The notes: generated by a model from the letters alone, not told the origin. A stretch of 64,000 nt of DNA from Bacteroidales bacterium (GCA_015061035.1 SUXK01000004.1:186001-250000), one strand, 5' to 3'; shown: positions 45,371 to 55,400, numbered from the stretch's first letter. Program-made: numbers and translations.

Positions 45371-46894
45371 ATGTTTACAAGTTTTAAAGGATTTGATCTT
45401 ATTGACAAATACCAAAAGGCTAAAAAGGCAAAAAAGGATAACAAAAGAAGCAACAAAGCTAAACTTATCAAGATTTTATTTGTTGTTGCTGTTTCTCTTA
45501 TCTTATGGTTCTTGCCTTCTGACAGTTTTGGTATCGAGAATTTAACAGCAATTGAGCAACGAGTTATTGCTATTTTTGCATTTGCTGTATTGATGTGGAT
45601 TTTAGAGGCTATTCCCTCTTGGGCTACATCTATGATGGTTGTTGTGTTATTGCTTGTAACCTGCTCTGACGGAGGTTTAGATTTCCTCACTGAAGGAGGG
45701 GATGCAGCAGTAATTGGGAAAACAATCAAATACAAATCGTTGATGGCATGTTTTGCTGACCCAATTATCATGCTATTTATTGGAGGATTTGTATTGGCTA
45801 TTGCAGCAACTAAGAGTGGTTTGGACTCTGTATTGGCAAAAGCATTACTTAAACCTTTTGGAACTCAGTCAAAATTTGTTCTTCTTGGTTTCTTGTTGGT
45901 AACAGCAATATTCTCAATGTTCTTGAGCAACACTGCTACCGCTGCTATGATGCTTACATTCCTTACTCCTGTATTGAAAGCACTTCCTGCTGATGGTAAA
46001 GGTAAAATAGCATTGGCTATGGCCATCCCTGTTGCTGCTAACATTGGTGGTATTGGAACTCCTATTGGAACTCCTCCAAATGCTATCGCTCTTAAAGCCT
46101 TAAACACTTCAATTGAGGATGGAGGATTAGGATTGAATATTGGTTTTGGTGACTGGATGATGTTTATGTTGCCTTTTACTATTCTTTTAATTTTCATTGG
46201 TTGGTTTATCTTGGTTAAAATGTTCCCATTCAAAGCGAAAACTATTGAACTTGATATTAAAGGTGAGAACAAAAAAGATTGGCGTTCAACTCTTGTAAAA
46301 ATTACATTCATTATAACAATCTTATTGTGGATGACTGATAAAGTAACTGGATTGAATGCAAACGTAGTAGCAATGATTCCCGTTGGTATATTCTGTGCAA
46401 CTGGTATTATTACTCGTAACGACTTATCTGAAATCAACTGGAGTGTTCTTTGGATGGTTGCAGGAGGTTTTGCTCTTGGTGTAGCTCTTAACGAGAGTGG
46501 ATTGGCTGCTCACATGATAAACTCTATTCCTTTTGATTCATGGGCTCCATTGTTGGTAATCATTGGCTCAGGATTAATCTGCTACTTATTATCAAACTTC
46601 ATATCAAATACTGCAACTGCAGCATTGTTGGTTCCAATTTTGGCAGTTATTGGTAAAGGTATGGGTAGTGCTCTTGCTCCTCTTGGTGGTGTTTCGGCAC
46701 TATTAATAGGTATTGCTATTGCAGCATCGTTAGCTATGATATTACCAATTAGTACGCCTCCTAACGCATTGGCTCATGCAACTGGAATGATTGAGCAAAA
46801 AGATATGGTTAAGACTGGCATTATAATGGGTGTTATAGGATTAATCTTAGGATACACAATGCTTATCATTCTTGGATCATTCGGAATTATTTAA
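45371..46894 (+). CDS. SLC13/DASS-family anion:sodium symporter
   Basis: 507-aa polytopic inner-membrane transporter with about 11-13 helices after a Lys-rich cytosolic N-terminus (~17-36). Two SNT motifs in re-entrant hairpins (LSNTATAAM near residue 181 and FISNTATAAL in the second half) together with IGGIGTPIGTPPNAIA and ILPISTPPNALA, are the Na+/anion signature of the DASS (dicarboxylate, sulfate) family. The likely substrate is a C4-dicarboxylate such as succinate, fumarate or malate, but sulfate cannot be excluded. It is a single gene ended by a strong terminator. TTTG at 45303-45306 and TACATTTT at 45329-45336 (22-nt spacing) give only a weak promoter. Confidence 0.9.
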   Translation: MFTSFKGFDLIDKYQKAKKAKKDNKRSNKAKLIKILFVVAVSLILWFLPSDSFGIENLTAIEQRVIAIFAFAVLMWILEAIPSWATSMMVVVLLLVTCSDGGLDFLTEGGDAAVIGKTIKYKSLMACFADPIIMLFIGGFVLAIAATKSGLDSVLAKALLKPFGTQSKFVLLGFLLVTAIFSMFLSNTATAAMMLTFLTPVLKALPADGKGKIALAMAIPVAANIGGIGTPIGTPPNAIALKALNTSIEDGGLGLNIGFGDWMMFMLPFTILLIFIGWFILVKMFPFKAKTIELDIKGENKKDWRSTLVKITFIITILLWMTDKVTGLNANVVAMIPVGIFCATGIITRNDLSEINWSVLWMVAGGFALGVALNESGLAAHMINSIPFDSWAPLLVIIGSGLICYLLSNFISNTATAALLVPILAVIGKGMGSALAPLGGVSALLIGIAIAASLAMILPISTPPNALAHATGMIEQKDMVKTGIIMGVIGLILGYTMLIILGSFGII

Positions 46895-46912
46895 TATAAG
46901 TTATTAGATAAT

Positions 46913-46951
46913 AAAAAACAACCCCCAAAGACTTTGGGGGTTGTTTTTTTT
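46913..46951. terminator. Bidirectional terminator (SLC13 gene / 46986 gene)
   Basis: AAAAAACAACCCCCAAAG / CTTTGGGGGTTGTTTTTTT, a G/C-rich inverted repeat flanked by A and T runs, between convergent genes. Confidence 0.9.
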
Positions 46952-46985
46952 ATAGTAGTAACTAATTGTATAGAGAGGGTGCAAC

Positions 46986-47537
46986 TTAATTAAGAGTTAC
47001 TGCTTTGTACTCATAGCCGAGGCGATTGAGTTCAATTGCAGCACCTATGCGGAATAGTACTTTACAAGCACGAGAGAATGTATGAAATGCCATTATTGAT
47101 TGAGGCTCTATTCCACTGTGTTGTATTTGAGATAGTGTGTAGTCACCTACTATACGCATAATATCTTTGATGCGATCTGCATCGGCACTTGCTTGAGGTA
47201 CTCCCATAATATTAAAAAGGATATTATCATCCATATCATCAAATCCGCGAGAACCATAAAATTCGGAATAAGTCATCTTGCTACACTTTTCCCAATCGGT
47301 ATGCCACATGTTTGCTACTCCCATTCCTAAATAGGCTGCCCAAACTAATGCCACTGTTGGGTACTGTGCTATCTCTTTAACGGCATCTGCCATATATTCG
47401 GGTGCAAAATCGTGCCAACGTTGTTCTATATCGGCACTCTCAAGCAGTGTTCCTGATAGCATACCATTTGTTGTACATGTTTTCAAAAGGTTATTTTGTA
47501 GAGATGTCTCAAAACTGTTTAAAAATTCGTAGTCCAT
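46986..47537 (-). CDS. Conserved hypothetical cytoplasmic protein
   Basis: 183 aa, no signal peptide or transmembrane segment, mostly helical by composition. Distinct segments are QRWHDFAPEYMADAVKEI, TVALVWAAYLGMGVANMWHTDW and GIEPQSIMAFHTFSRACKVLF. I do not recognise a domain. Trp- and His-containing helices could bind a cofactor, but there is no clear metal or nucleotide motif. It is transcribed against the SLC13 gene, with a minus-strand -7 box (TATCTTTG, 47568-47561) in its upstream gap. Confidence 0.7.
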   Translation of the reverse strand: MDYEFLNSFETSLQNNLLKTCTTNGMLSGTLLESADIEQRWHDFAPEYMADAVKEIAQYPTVALVWAAYLGMGVANMWHTDWEKCSKMTYSEFYGSRGFDDMDDNILFNIMGVPQASADADRIKDIMRIVGDYTLSQIQHSGIEPQSIMAFHTFSRACKVLFRIGAAIELNRLGYEYKAVTLN

Positions 47538-47589
47538 ATATTTTTGTTTTTATCTATTAGCAAAGATACGAATAAAAAAGCGACAAGTT

Positions 47590-47621
47590 ATTGGTTTTGA
47601 AAATATAAATAATTACTTTTG
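47590..47621 (+). promoter_or_regulatory. Promoter upstream of 47644 gene
   Basis: ATTG at 47590-47593, 20 nt, TACTTTTG at 47614-47621. The -7 box is a full match; the -33 element is TTG only. The predicted start (~47628) leaves a leader of about 16 nt. It lies back-to-back with the -7 box (47561-47568) of the divergent gene. Confidence 0.5.
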
Positions 47622-47643
47622 AAGAATAAAATATCACATTATT

Positions 47644-48345
47644 ATGAAAAAAATAGTTTTATTTGTTTTATCTGCAATTCTATTTAACTCTTGTTCTCCT
47701 TTATATTACCAACTTTGCAAAGTTTCAAGTGAATTAGAAACTTCTGAATCAGGAGCATATTTTCATAGCACAAACTCTTGTACGGTAGAATATAACTTCT
47801 GGAATGAAGGGGGTTATATTAATTTTACTATTAGCAATAAGTCTGATAGTATTCTTTATATAGATTTATCAAAATCATTTCTTATAAAAAATGATATAGT
47901 TTTTGATTATTATCTTAACAGAATAATTAGATCTTCAGACCTAGTCTCACATATTGAAAAACCTATTATCGCAATACCTCCTCACTATTCGAAAGTATTC
48001 TCGGAATATCCTATTATGAATGTTTCATATAAAGATTGTGATTTAACTAAATATCCTCACAAGGACAATATTGCAAAGATGACCTTCTCAATATCTACAA
48101 CTCCCGTAAAGTTTAAAAATATTATCTGTTATCGTGTAGGTGAGTATGGCAAAGATAATTTTATTGAGAATTCCTTTTATGTTAATGAAATAGTAAATCA
48201 ACATGAATCTATAACAACTCAAAGAGTTAATATAGTTTTGGACGAATGTGAGTCTGAAATAGATACAAGTACTAAATATTATCCATTTTATTATACATAT
48301 GAGTTCATTCACACATCTCCTAAAGAGTTTTATATTAAATATTAA
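47644..48345 (+). CDS. Hypothetical lipoprotein
   Basis: 233 aa with lipoprotein signal ending LFNSC (Cys17). The body is AT-rich, rich in Ser/Asn/Tyr and probably beta-sandwich: TVEYNFWNEGGYINFTISNKSDSILYIDLS resembles an Ig-like surface strand pair. No domain is recognised. Base composition is lower in GC than the flanking housekeeping genes, so recent gain is possible. It precedes another small unknown gene by 65 bp. Confidence 0.72.
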   Translation: MKKIVLFVLSAILFNSCSPLYYQLCKVSSELETSESGAYFHSTNSCTVEYNFWNEGGYINFTISNKSDSILYIDLSKSFLIKNDIVFDYYLNRIIRSSDLVSHIEKPIIAIPPHYSKVFSEYPIMNVSYKDCDLTKYPHKDNIAKMTFSISTTPVKFKNIICYRVGEYGKDNFIENSFYVNEIVNQHESITTQRVNIVLDECESEIDTSTKYYPFYYTYEFIHTSPKEFYIKY

Positions 48346-48410
48346 TTCTCTACAAGAATAACTTTTAATATTGCTTATTTATAAAATATCTACATTAACT
48401 TATATATATT

Positions 48411-48785
48411 ATGGGAAAGAAAATTTTAATTTACATCGCAGGAATTATTACAGGAGTAATACTAACATTTGTATTTGCGTACGCAATAACAAATAAGAAC
48501 GATAAATTTGACGGTATCAAATATTTTAAAAACGAAATTAGTTACGAAGATAAATCAAGTACTTCGTTTAAGGTTTTTCAAGTATTAGATAATTATGCTT
48601 TAGCAAATGAAAAATCAGAATATAATATGTATCTTGGCAAGATAGTTTTGCTTATATCAAACGATATTTCATTTTATAGTGACCAAATAATAAAAGTGGA
48701 TAATCCTAAACAAATAGGGACTTATAGTTATGAAAGCCAAGGAGGAATGCAATTAACAGTCCCTGTCATTGATATATCTAAATAA
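48411..48785 (+). CDS. Small single-TM hypothetical protein
   Basis: 124 aa. One N-terminal hydrophobic segment (~4-24; ILIYIAGIITGVILTFVFAYA), then a soluble domain of ~95 residues with SSTSFKVFQVLDNYALANEK and KIVLLISNDISFYSDQIIKV. The segment is probably an uncleaved anchor, with the domain facing the periplasm. No family is recognised. AT-rich and adjacent to the previous lipoprotein, it may be an accessory pair. Confidence 0.65.
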   Translation: MGKKILIYIAGIITGVILTFVFAYAITNKNDKFDGIKYFKNEISYEDKSSTSFKVFQVLDNYALANEKSEYNMYLGKIVLLISNDISFYSDQIIKVDNPKQIGTYSYESQGGMQLTVPVIDISK

Positions 48786-48925
48786 CTTCTCTAAAAAAAT
48801 AATAGATAGAAAAAACTTACCAAAAGCACATAACATATAAAATATTTAAGGTCATTAAGGTCTTTAAAGTATTAGGGGATACGACGTAAGATACATTTCC
48901 ACTTACTTTTAATGTTCTTTTATGC

Positions 48926-48961
48926 GGACGTGGCCTGCCACGTCCCTACTTTTTGAATCCC
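48926..48961. repeat. GGACGTGGC palindromic repeat, copy 1
   Basis: The 20-bp palindrome GGACGTGGC-CT-GCCACGTCC is followed by CTACTTTTTGAATCCC. A second copy lies at 49135-49170 with the same flank. In this 426-bp gene-free stretch (48786-49211) only these repeats, and hairpins near the tRNA, are evident. Confidence 0.7.
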
Positions 48962-49134
48962 AGAGAGTGATAGGATTTATAAACTAACCCCTCCGACTTA
49001 CTCCCTCCGTCGCATAGGAGTTATGTTCCCTCATACTGCGGTCGGATTAACATTCAGTTAATTCTATTTGCTAAGGCAAATACCTTGTATGCTCCTAAAT
49101 CAGGGGAAGAGTTTTTTTGCTTTACATACACAAC

Positions 49135-49170
49135 GGACGTGGCAGGCCACGTCCCTACTTTTAGAATCCC
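49135..49170. repeat. GGACGTGGC palindromic repeat, copy 2
   Basis: GGACGTGGC-AG-GCCACGTCC followed by CTACTTTTAGAATCCC. The central dinucleotide (AG) is the reverse complement of that in copy 1 (CT) while the flank is in the same orientation. This resembles REP-type elements. Confidence 0.7.
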
Positions 49171-49180
49171 TGCGTATAAT

Positions 49181-49210
49181 AAAAAAAGCGACAAGGTTTT
49201 TTGTCGCTTT
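49181..49210 (-). terminator. Terminator after tRNA-Arg
   Basis: Minus-strand stem AAAGCGACAA / TTGTCGCTTT followed by TTTTTTTATT, immediately after the tRNA 3' end. The same GCGACA core is found in the terminator at 55823-55853. Confidence 0.85.
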
Positions 49211-49211
49211 A

Positions 49212-49288
49212 TGGTGATCGAGCTGGGATTCGAACCCAGGACCCACAGCTTAGAAGGCTGTTGCTCTATCCAGCTGAGCTACCCGACC
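49212..49288 (-). tRNA. tRNA-Arg (anticodon TCT)
   Basis: 77-nt gene with encoded CCA. Acceptor GGTCGGG / CTCGATC (two G-T pairs), D arm GCTCAGCTGGATAGAGC, anticodon stem ACAGC/GCTGT with loop CTTCTAA (anticodon TCT, reading AGA), T arm CTGGG-TTCGAAT-CCCAG. All canonical; minus strand. Confidence 0.96.
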
Positions 49289-49445
49289 GACCTTATTATG
49301 GCTATACCTTTCAGTATTGCGACCGCAAAGGTAGTAACTTTATTTTAATTATGCAATTTTTTGGGGCCTTTCGTTATTGCTTTTCCTAAAATAGTAATCA
49401 ATTCTTAAAAAGAGCAATTAGTTATATACTCTTAACTGATTATTT

Positions 49446-50771
49446 CTAAAACTCTCTTCCCGACATTGGTGCTTTGTCTGATCCTCGTGGTTTAAATCCT
49501 CCTGACAGTGTTGGTTCCCAAGGATTACCATGTTGGTCATGCAAATCTGTTCCATTCCTTTGCAATTCAAAGGTTTTTCCTAAATCAGGATCCCACACTT
49601 TAATTATATCACTTGATGCTACTACTCCATTACCAAAGGGATTTGAGATAGTTTCTATAATCATTGACAATCCTCCTGCAAAGAACATAAAAAGTAATAT
49701 AAGAAATAAGACTAACCACACTGCGGCTATACCTATAAATCCTGCTAACAGATTCATCATAAAGATAAATATTACATACATTACCCTACGGTTTGTGTTA
49801 TAAGTATATAGACACGCTCCGTAAGTTAGCACTATTGGCATATAGCAGAGTATTGCTGCGCTTGCTCTTGAATCTTCAAATCCTACTAATGCTGCAATCA
49901 ATCCGTTTATCAACGATAGGAGTAGAAAGCGTCCGCTATACGCTACATATTTGTCATCAGAGTCATCTATTTGAAGTATCTTACACTCCATTTTTGGATA
50001 TACAAATATTATCACTACTCCTAATATACATAGTGGTAGTGCCACTTTAAAGAATGATGAATCAAACAGGAGCATTGAGTCAAATCCTGCTTGGGGTATT
50101 AACTCAAATATAAAGTGTATTGCTATACATATTACAGATACTATCAACAACGCTTTTGTGGGTGAGTAAGGACGTTGCATAACTGATGTTTTATCTACCT
50201 CTATATTTTCATATTTCTTTTTAGAAAATAGTATTGTTCCTTTATGCATAAGGTATGCTACTACCAATGCATATGGAATAAAGGTATATAATCCTGCATC
50301 GTAACTCCACAATTTTATTCCTAAAAGGATATAGAATAACGGTAATACCATTGCGTATCTTAGTGTTTTTAGCAGTTCAATATGTTTTAGTGTTGCCTCT
50401 ACTCTATCTATTGCCCTATTCAAGTTGTAGGCACTTAGCCAGATTGGTATTGATGATATGAGCATTGTTAGGTATGTGAATTTCTCGAACACTATAAATA
50501 TTTGATAATTTATAAATGCTGTTACATATAGCGAGAGCGCATATATGGTTATTGCTCTGGTTAAATATCTACTTATTCCTTTTTCGTACATTTCGTTATA
50601 ACGATAATACAACACTAATGGTATAATCATAAAGAATGCTCCCCATGACCAACTTGGGACTGCCATTGCTGATAAGAGACCAAAAAACATTCCAACCCCC
50701 ATCACTAAATAGTAGAATATTGACAAATGTTTGTATATAAATTCTACTATTTTATCCAACAACTTTATCAT
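49446..50771 (-). CDS. Multi-pass membrane protein, unknown function
   Basis: 441 aa with about 11-12 predicted transmembrane helices (first near 16-38 with YYLVMGVGMFFGLLSAMAV) and a polar C-terminal tail from ~385 (FGNGVVASSDIIKVWDPDLG). The tail is glycine-rich, includes HDQHGNPWEPTLSGGFKPRG and lacks any known catalytic motif. A cytosolic loop (~187-205) contains SKKKYENIEVDK. I do not recognise the family. It is located directly after the OmpA-like gene (48-bp gap, same strand), so joint expression is likely. The structured tail on a multi-pass protein may act in protein interaction. Confidence 0.65.
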   Translation of the reverse strand: MIKLLDKIVEFIYKHLSIFYYLVMGVGMFFGLLSAMAVPSWSWGAFFMIIPLVLYYRYNEMYEKGISRYLTRAITIYALSLYVTAFINYQIFIVFEKFTYLTMLISSIPIWLSAYNLNRAIDRVEATLKHIELLKTLRYAMVLPLFYILLGIKLWSYDAGLYTFIPYALVVAYLMHKGTILFSKKKYENIEVDKTSVMQRPYSPTKALLIVSVICIAIHFIFELIPQAGFDSMLLFDSSFFKVALPLCILGVVIIFVYPKMECKILQIDDSDDKYVAYSGRFLLLSLINGLIAALVGFEDSRASAAILCYMPIVLTYGACLYTYNTNRRVMYVIFIFMMNLLAGFIGIAAVWLVLFLILLFMFFAGGLSMIIETISNPFGNGVVASSDIIKVWDPDLGKTFELQRNGTDLHDQHGNPWEPTLSGGFKPRGSDKAPMSGREF

Positions 50772-50819
50772 AATATATTTTTTAGTTTTTATAATACTCC
50801 TGTTTACTTATCCTCGCTT

Positions 50820-52061
50820 TTAATCACAATCCAACTGGCGAATTACTATTGCTCGGGTTGTTGTTCCCGGCAACTCGCCATCGTTGGTTGCTTTTAGTAT
50901 TTGATTGCGATTTACTCCATAGTGCAGTAGTTGGTCTATTGCTCGGTTTGCACGTGCGTTGCGTAAGCGAATATTTATCTCCTTTGAACCTGTTTCGTTA
51001 TCGGCATATCCACATACCTCAAATGTATATTTGGGATTTGCTTTTATTATTTCGGCTGCTGCTTTTAGTTTTGCTCTGTTCTCTTTTGTCAACTCCGAAA
51101 CCCCTATTTTATACTCTAATATTGCTATTATTCGTGTGTTATTTTCTCGTTCAATGTATTTATACTCAACTTGTGGCTGTTGCGACATAAGGCGTGTTCT
51201 TAAATCTTGATTGTTCTCTTTTAGTTGTGCATTTACTTGTTCAAGGCTGTCGTTTAGTGCAGAAAGATTTGCACATAGTGTTTGATAGTTCTCCAACTCT
51301 GCCGAGCGGTCTTCTACGATTTTTGCTTTCGCATATCCGCGTGGTTTGAATTTATAGGTTAGAGATATTCCTGCCGATGCAGTCAGGTCGCCTCTACCAA
51401 AGAGGTCTTGTCCATCAAAAGCATTTGAGAGATAACCCGCTCTGAGATCAATATTAAAATCTACTTGCTCAGATAAACGAAATTTATTTTGTAATCCTAC
51501 ATTAAAGGCTGGTGAGATGATTATTCTTTCGCCTCCTCTGTTTAATTCCGCCTCTACGTTTGCTCCGTTATTTACATATACTCCACCGCCTAAAGTGAGT
51601 ATCATATCATACACTCTGCTCTCTTTTGCCTTACCTAAAGAGTTTAGCAAACTTATCATAACACTGATATTGGGATTGAATGTTACAAAGTGCTGATATT
51701 GATAGTTGTCAACATTCTCATCGTTATGTAATCTGTTCCAATATTTATGGGATTGAATAAAGTTTGCCTCCTCGTTATTGTATGCCGCACCAAAATACTC
51801 TGAAGCGTTTAACTCAAATTTAAAACCTACACATGGAGTAAACCATTTTCCAAAATTAAAACTACCGCCCCATCCTATTCGGTCAATAAAATCGAGTTGG
51901 GCATCAATCTGTCCCATATAGATGTTTGCATTTACTCCTGCCTCAATAAACCAATTTCGTTTACCTTTTTCATAAACTATTTGAGAGGTATCCTGCTCAG
52001 TTGCAAAAGATGCAACTGAGGCAATAAGCATTATGATTATTAAAGATAAAATCCTTTTCAT
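50820..52061 (-). CDS. OmpA-family outer-membrane protein
   Basis: 413 aa from ATG 52061 (MKRILSL); an in-frame ATG at 52076 is possible. Signal peptide cut after SFA. An N-terminal 8-strand barrel (~25-250; WFIEAGVNANIYMGQID ... ASAGISLTYKFKPRG) is followed by a Glu/Asn-rich linker coiled coil and a C-terminal OmpA domain (~310-413) that binds peptidoglycan: FEVCGYADNETGSKEIN and LRNARANRAIDQLLHYGV. It tethers the outer membrane to the cell wall. Its upstream region contains the 86-bp tandem repeat. Confidence 0.9.
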   Translation of the reverse strand: MKRILSLIIIMLIASVASFATEQDTSQIVYEKGKRNWFIEAGVNANIYMGQIDAQLDFIDRIGWGGSFNFGKWFTPCVGFKFELNASEYFGAAYNNEEANFIQSHKYWNRLHNDENVDNYQYQHFVTFNPNISVMISLLNSLGKAKESRVYDMILTLGGGVYVNNGANVEAELNRGGERIIISPAFNVGLQNKFRLSEQVDFNIDLRAGYLSNAFDGQDLFGRGDLTASAGISLTYKFKPRGYAKAKIVEDRSAELENYQTLCANLSALNDSLEQVNAQLKENNQDLRTRLMSQQPQVEYKYIERENNTRIIAILEYKIGVSELTKENRAKLKAAAEIIKANPKYTFEVCGYADNETGSKEINIRLRNARANRAIDQLLHYGVNRNQILKATNDGELPGTTTRAIVIRQLDCD

Positions 52062-52118
52062 CTTATTAATTACCATTAGTTAAAAATATGATTATTTACT
52101 ACATATTTATATATTGTT

Positions 52119-52303
52119 GCAAATATACGAATAAACGAGCGAGAAATATAAAAACTTGTTTTTAATATTTTTTACTGCAAGTGAAAGTATATTCGCTGTT
52201 TTCAGCAAATATACAAATAAACGAGCGAGAAATATAAAAACTTGTTTTTAATATTTTTTACTGCGAGTGAAAGTATATTCGCTGTTTTCAGCAAATATAC
52301 AAA
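52119..52303. repeat. 86-bp tandem direct repeat (2.15 copies) upstream of the OmpA gene
   Basis: Copy 1 at 52119-52204, copy 2 at 52205-52290 (84/86 identical), partial copy 3 from 52291. Each starts GCAAATATAC, whose complement includes a TATATTTG -7-like box (52120-52127, 52206-52213, 52292-52299) on the minus strand. The third is also preceded by an ATTG at 18 nt. Each junction forms a hairpin GTATATTCGC / GCAAATATAC with an 8-nt loop. It occupies part of the 413-bp gap between the OmpA gene and the sialidase gene. Confidence 0.85.
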
Positions 52304-52421
52304 ATATTGTTTATTTACAATAGTTTATAATCACTTTATCGTTTTGTGAAACATCTTTTACACAAAAAATATTAAGACATCATACAATTATTAATTTCAG
52401 TAGTTAAATTTAATTAATATT

Positions 52422-52453
52422 GTTGCATATTAATATTCATTGTTTTAGATTTG
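52422..52453 (+). promoter_or_regulatory. Promoter of the sialidase gene
   Basis: GTTG at 52422-52425, 20 nt, TAGATTTG at 52446-52453. The -7 box is a full match. Expected start near 52460, leaving a leader of ~30 nt. Confidence 0.65.
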
Positions 52454-52489
52454 CGTAATAAGAAAATTTTTTAACTACTAAATATAGAT

Positions 52490-55400
52490 ATGAATATGAG
52501 AAAATTTTTACTTACGTTTTTAACACTATTGCTGACCACAACAGCATTTTCGCAATCGGGTAAATTTTTAACTCTTGACGGAACGAGTCAGTATATGAGA
52601 ATACCCAATCACGCAGATTTTAATATTGGTCAGAATGAAAGTTTTACCGTAACTGCATGGTTTAAAGTTGCAAGTTACGAGTCAAATGTTTCGGCAGCAC
52701 AACGTTATATCTCAAAACGTTGTATGGAGGGTGTATCGGGCGATAATACAAGTGGTTATGAATTGTGGGGAGCATTAAACGGCAATGCTTCTTCTGGATT
52801 TTTTGCTAACAATGCTCCCGGTCCAAATTCGACAGCTCACACCAATTCAATGAGTGTATGGTCAACTTCTGGAGGTTCATTAAACTCATGGTTTCATGTA
52901 GCGTTTGTAGTTGATCGTTCGGCAGGTAAAATGTATCTCTATCACAACGGCACACAAGTTGGTACATCTGGAACAAAAGATATTTCTCCATGGTATGTTC
53001 GCAACGATTTTGATGTGTATGTTGGTACAGGATTATTAAACGCCTCAACAGTTTCATACTTCCTTGATGGTGCCGCTGACAATGTGCGTTTCTACAAAAA
53101 GGCTTTAAGTGCAACAGAGATTGCGAACGATAAAAATTCCAACTCGATACCTGCAACTACCGAAGGACTTATTGCTGCATACGACTTTGAAAATATGACC
53201 GACACATCTGTTCCCGATGTGAGTGGTAACGGACATAATGGTGTTTTGGTTGGCTACTCATCGGCTGGGGCAATTTCAAATGTTGTTCTTTTAGGAGATC
53301 CCAACTATACAGGAAGAGGCAATATTGCTGAGCCTATTGTTAGAGCAACTGTTTCAGTTACTGGTGAGGCTGCTTCGTTAAGTAGCATTAACGTAAATAT
53401 GGAGGGGACAACAGATATTACAGATATTACTGCAATAAAGGTATATTCAACAGGAACAACCGAGTTGTTTAATCCAAAGAAAACATCGCAATATACTCTA
53501 TTAGGAGAGTCAAATCCTGCCGAAGGGGATATTGAGATTCCTTTAAGTGGAACGCTTCCTGTTGGAACAAACTATCTTTGGGTAACATACGATATTTCAG
53601 AGACTGCTACTGAAGGAAACCTTGCTGACGTAAGTGTTAATTCTATTTCATATTCAGCAAACTCAACATATAACGTATCAACTCCTGCATCGGAAGGGGC
53701 AAGAGAGATTTTATTAAAGAGAGTATTGATTTACTCTCCCGGTGATTACTCTTCAAAGAACTATCGTATTCCTGCCATTGTAACAGCACATGATGGTTCA
53801 TTGGTTATTGCCACTGATAAACGTAAGAATAACCAGAACGACCTTCCTGATGATATTGACGTTCTTATTAACCGAAGCACTGATGGAGGTAAAACATGGA
53901 GTGAGCCTTTGACTATTGCTCAAGGTACTGGCTACGGAGCAGGTTTTGGTGATGCTGGATTGGCAAGAACAAACGAAGAGAACGGATTAATTTGCGTATT
54001 TGTGGGAGGTAAAGGTTTCTTTGGAGGAACACCAACCGACCCCAACCGAACATATATATGTAAGAGTAACGATAACGGACAATCATGGACAGCACCAATA
54101 GATATTACTCCACAACTATTTGGTAGCGAGTGCAGCGATCCTGTTCGTAGAAATTGGAACGCTTCGTTCTGTGCTTCAGGTGCAGGATTATTAACTCGTG
54201 ATGGAACAATCTGCTTTGTGGCGGCTGTTCGTGAAACAAGTGATTCGAGTGTTGGTTCAGTATCGAACTACGTATATTATTCTGAAGACAACGGAACTAC
54301 ATGGAAAGTTTCAAGCGTATGTAAACCAAATAATGGAAACGAAGCAAAAATTGTTGAGTTGAACGATGGTAGTTGGTTGGTAAGTATCCGCAACCAAAGC
54401 AAAGGTTCTCGTTACTACACAATTTCAAAAGACCGCGGACAGACTTGGAGCGAAGTTAAACTTTGGAATGAAATGTATGAGCCCGGATGTAATGGCGATT
54501 TGATCCGATACACTTCTACAAAGGATGGATATGATCGTAACCGCTTGTTGCACTCTGTTCCATTTGATGCTGTATCTCGTAAAAATATGAGTGTATTCGT
54601 AAGTTACGATGAGGGTGAGAGTTGGAGTGTTCACAAAACTATCTGTCCGGGTAACGGAGCATACTCTTCAATATGTATATTGCCTGACGGAACAATTGGT
54701 GTATATACCGAAGAGGATTATATGACACCCGACATGTCAACCTTCTTCCTAAACTTTACTTTGGATTGGTTGACTGACGGAGAAGATACCTACACCCTTC
54801 CCGATAGTTCTGAGTTAACCGACAAACCTGTATTTACCACTGAAAGTGGAACTACATTTACCGAAGAGAGTGCTGTCATAAAATTTGAGTCGGTAGCACG
54901 TAACACCAAAATATACTACACAACTGACGGAACAATACCTACAACAGAGTCTGAGAGATATACTTCAGAAGGAATAACCATTACTGAAAGTACAACCATC
55001 AAAGCCTTTGCAATAGCAACAGGTAAACGTGGAAGTGATATAGTTACTGCACGTTACTACTTCCCTGATTATTGTAAAGATGAAAATCGCAGTTCAAGAA
55101 CTGACCGTTATTTGAGATCTGTTCAATTCTCAGGAACTTTGACTCCTTTCAATAGTGGAACAATTGAGTCGGGCGCTCACAATGTCTATTCAGACAGAAG
55201 AGATTTAATTATCGAGGCTATACCCGGTGCTACTCTTACTCCAACTTTAGATTGGGTAGGATTATGGATGTGCGGATATATACATATCGATTATGATTGT
55301 GACAAAGAGTTTAATCAAACATTAAATGTAAATGGAACAAATGGCGGAGAGGTTGTTTCATACAACTATTACGAAGGATATAATAGTATAGGAACCTCAA

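Noticed and set aside
45865..46437. 190-aa minus-strand ORF
   Set aside because: Complement of the SLC13 transporter; codon pattern mirrors the sense gene.
49085..49348. 87-aa ORF on the plus strand
   Set aside because: It crosses the antisense of tRNA-Arg; its middle is the known spurious translation of a tRNA gene (WD/GFEPRTHSLEGC-like).
52119..52303. CRISPR array
   Set aside because: Repeats are contiguous 86-bp direct copies with no unique spacers, and no cas genes are nearby.
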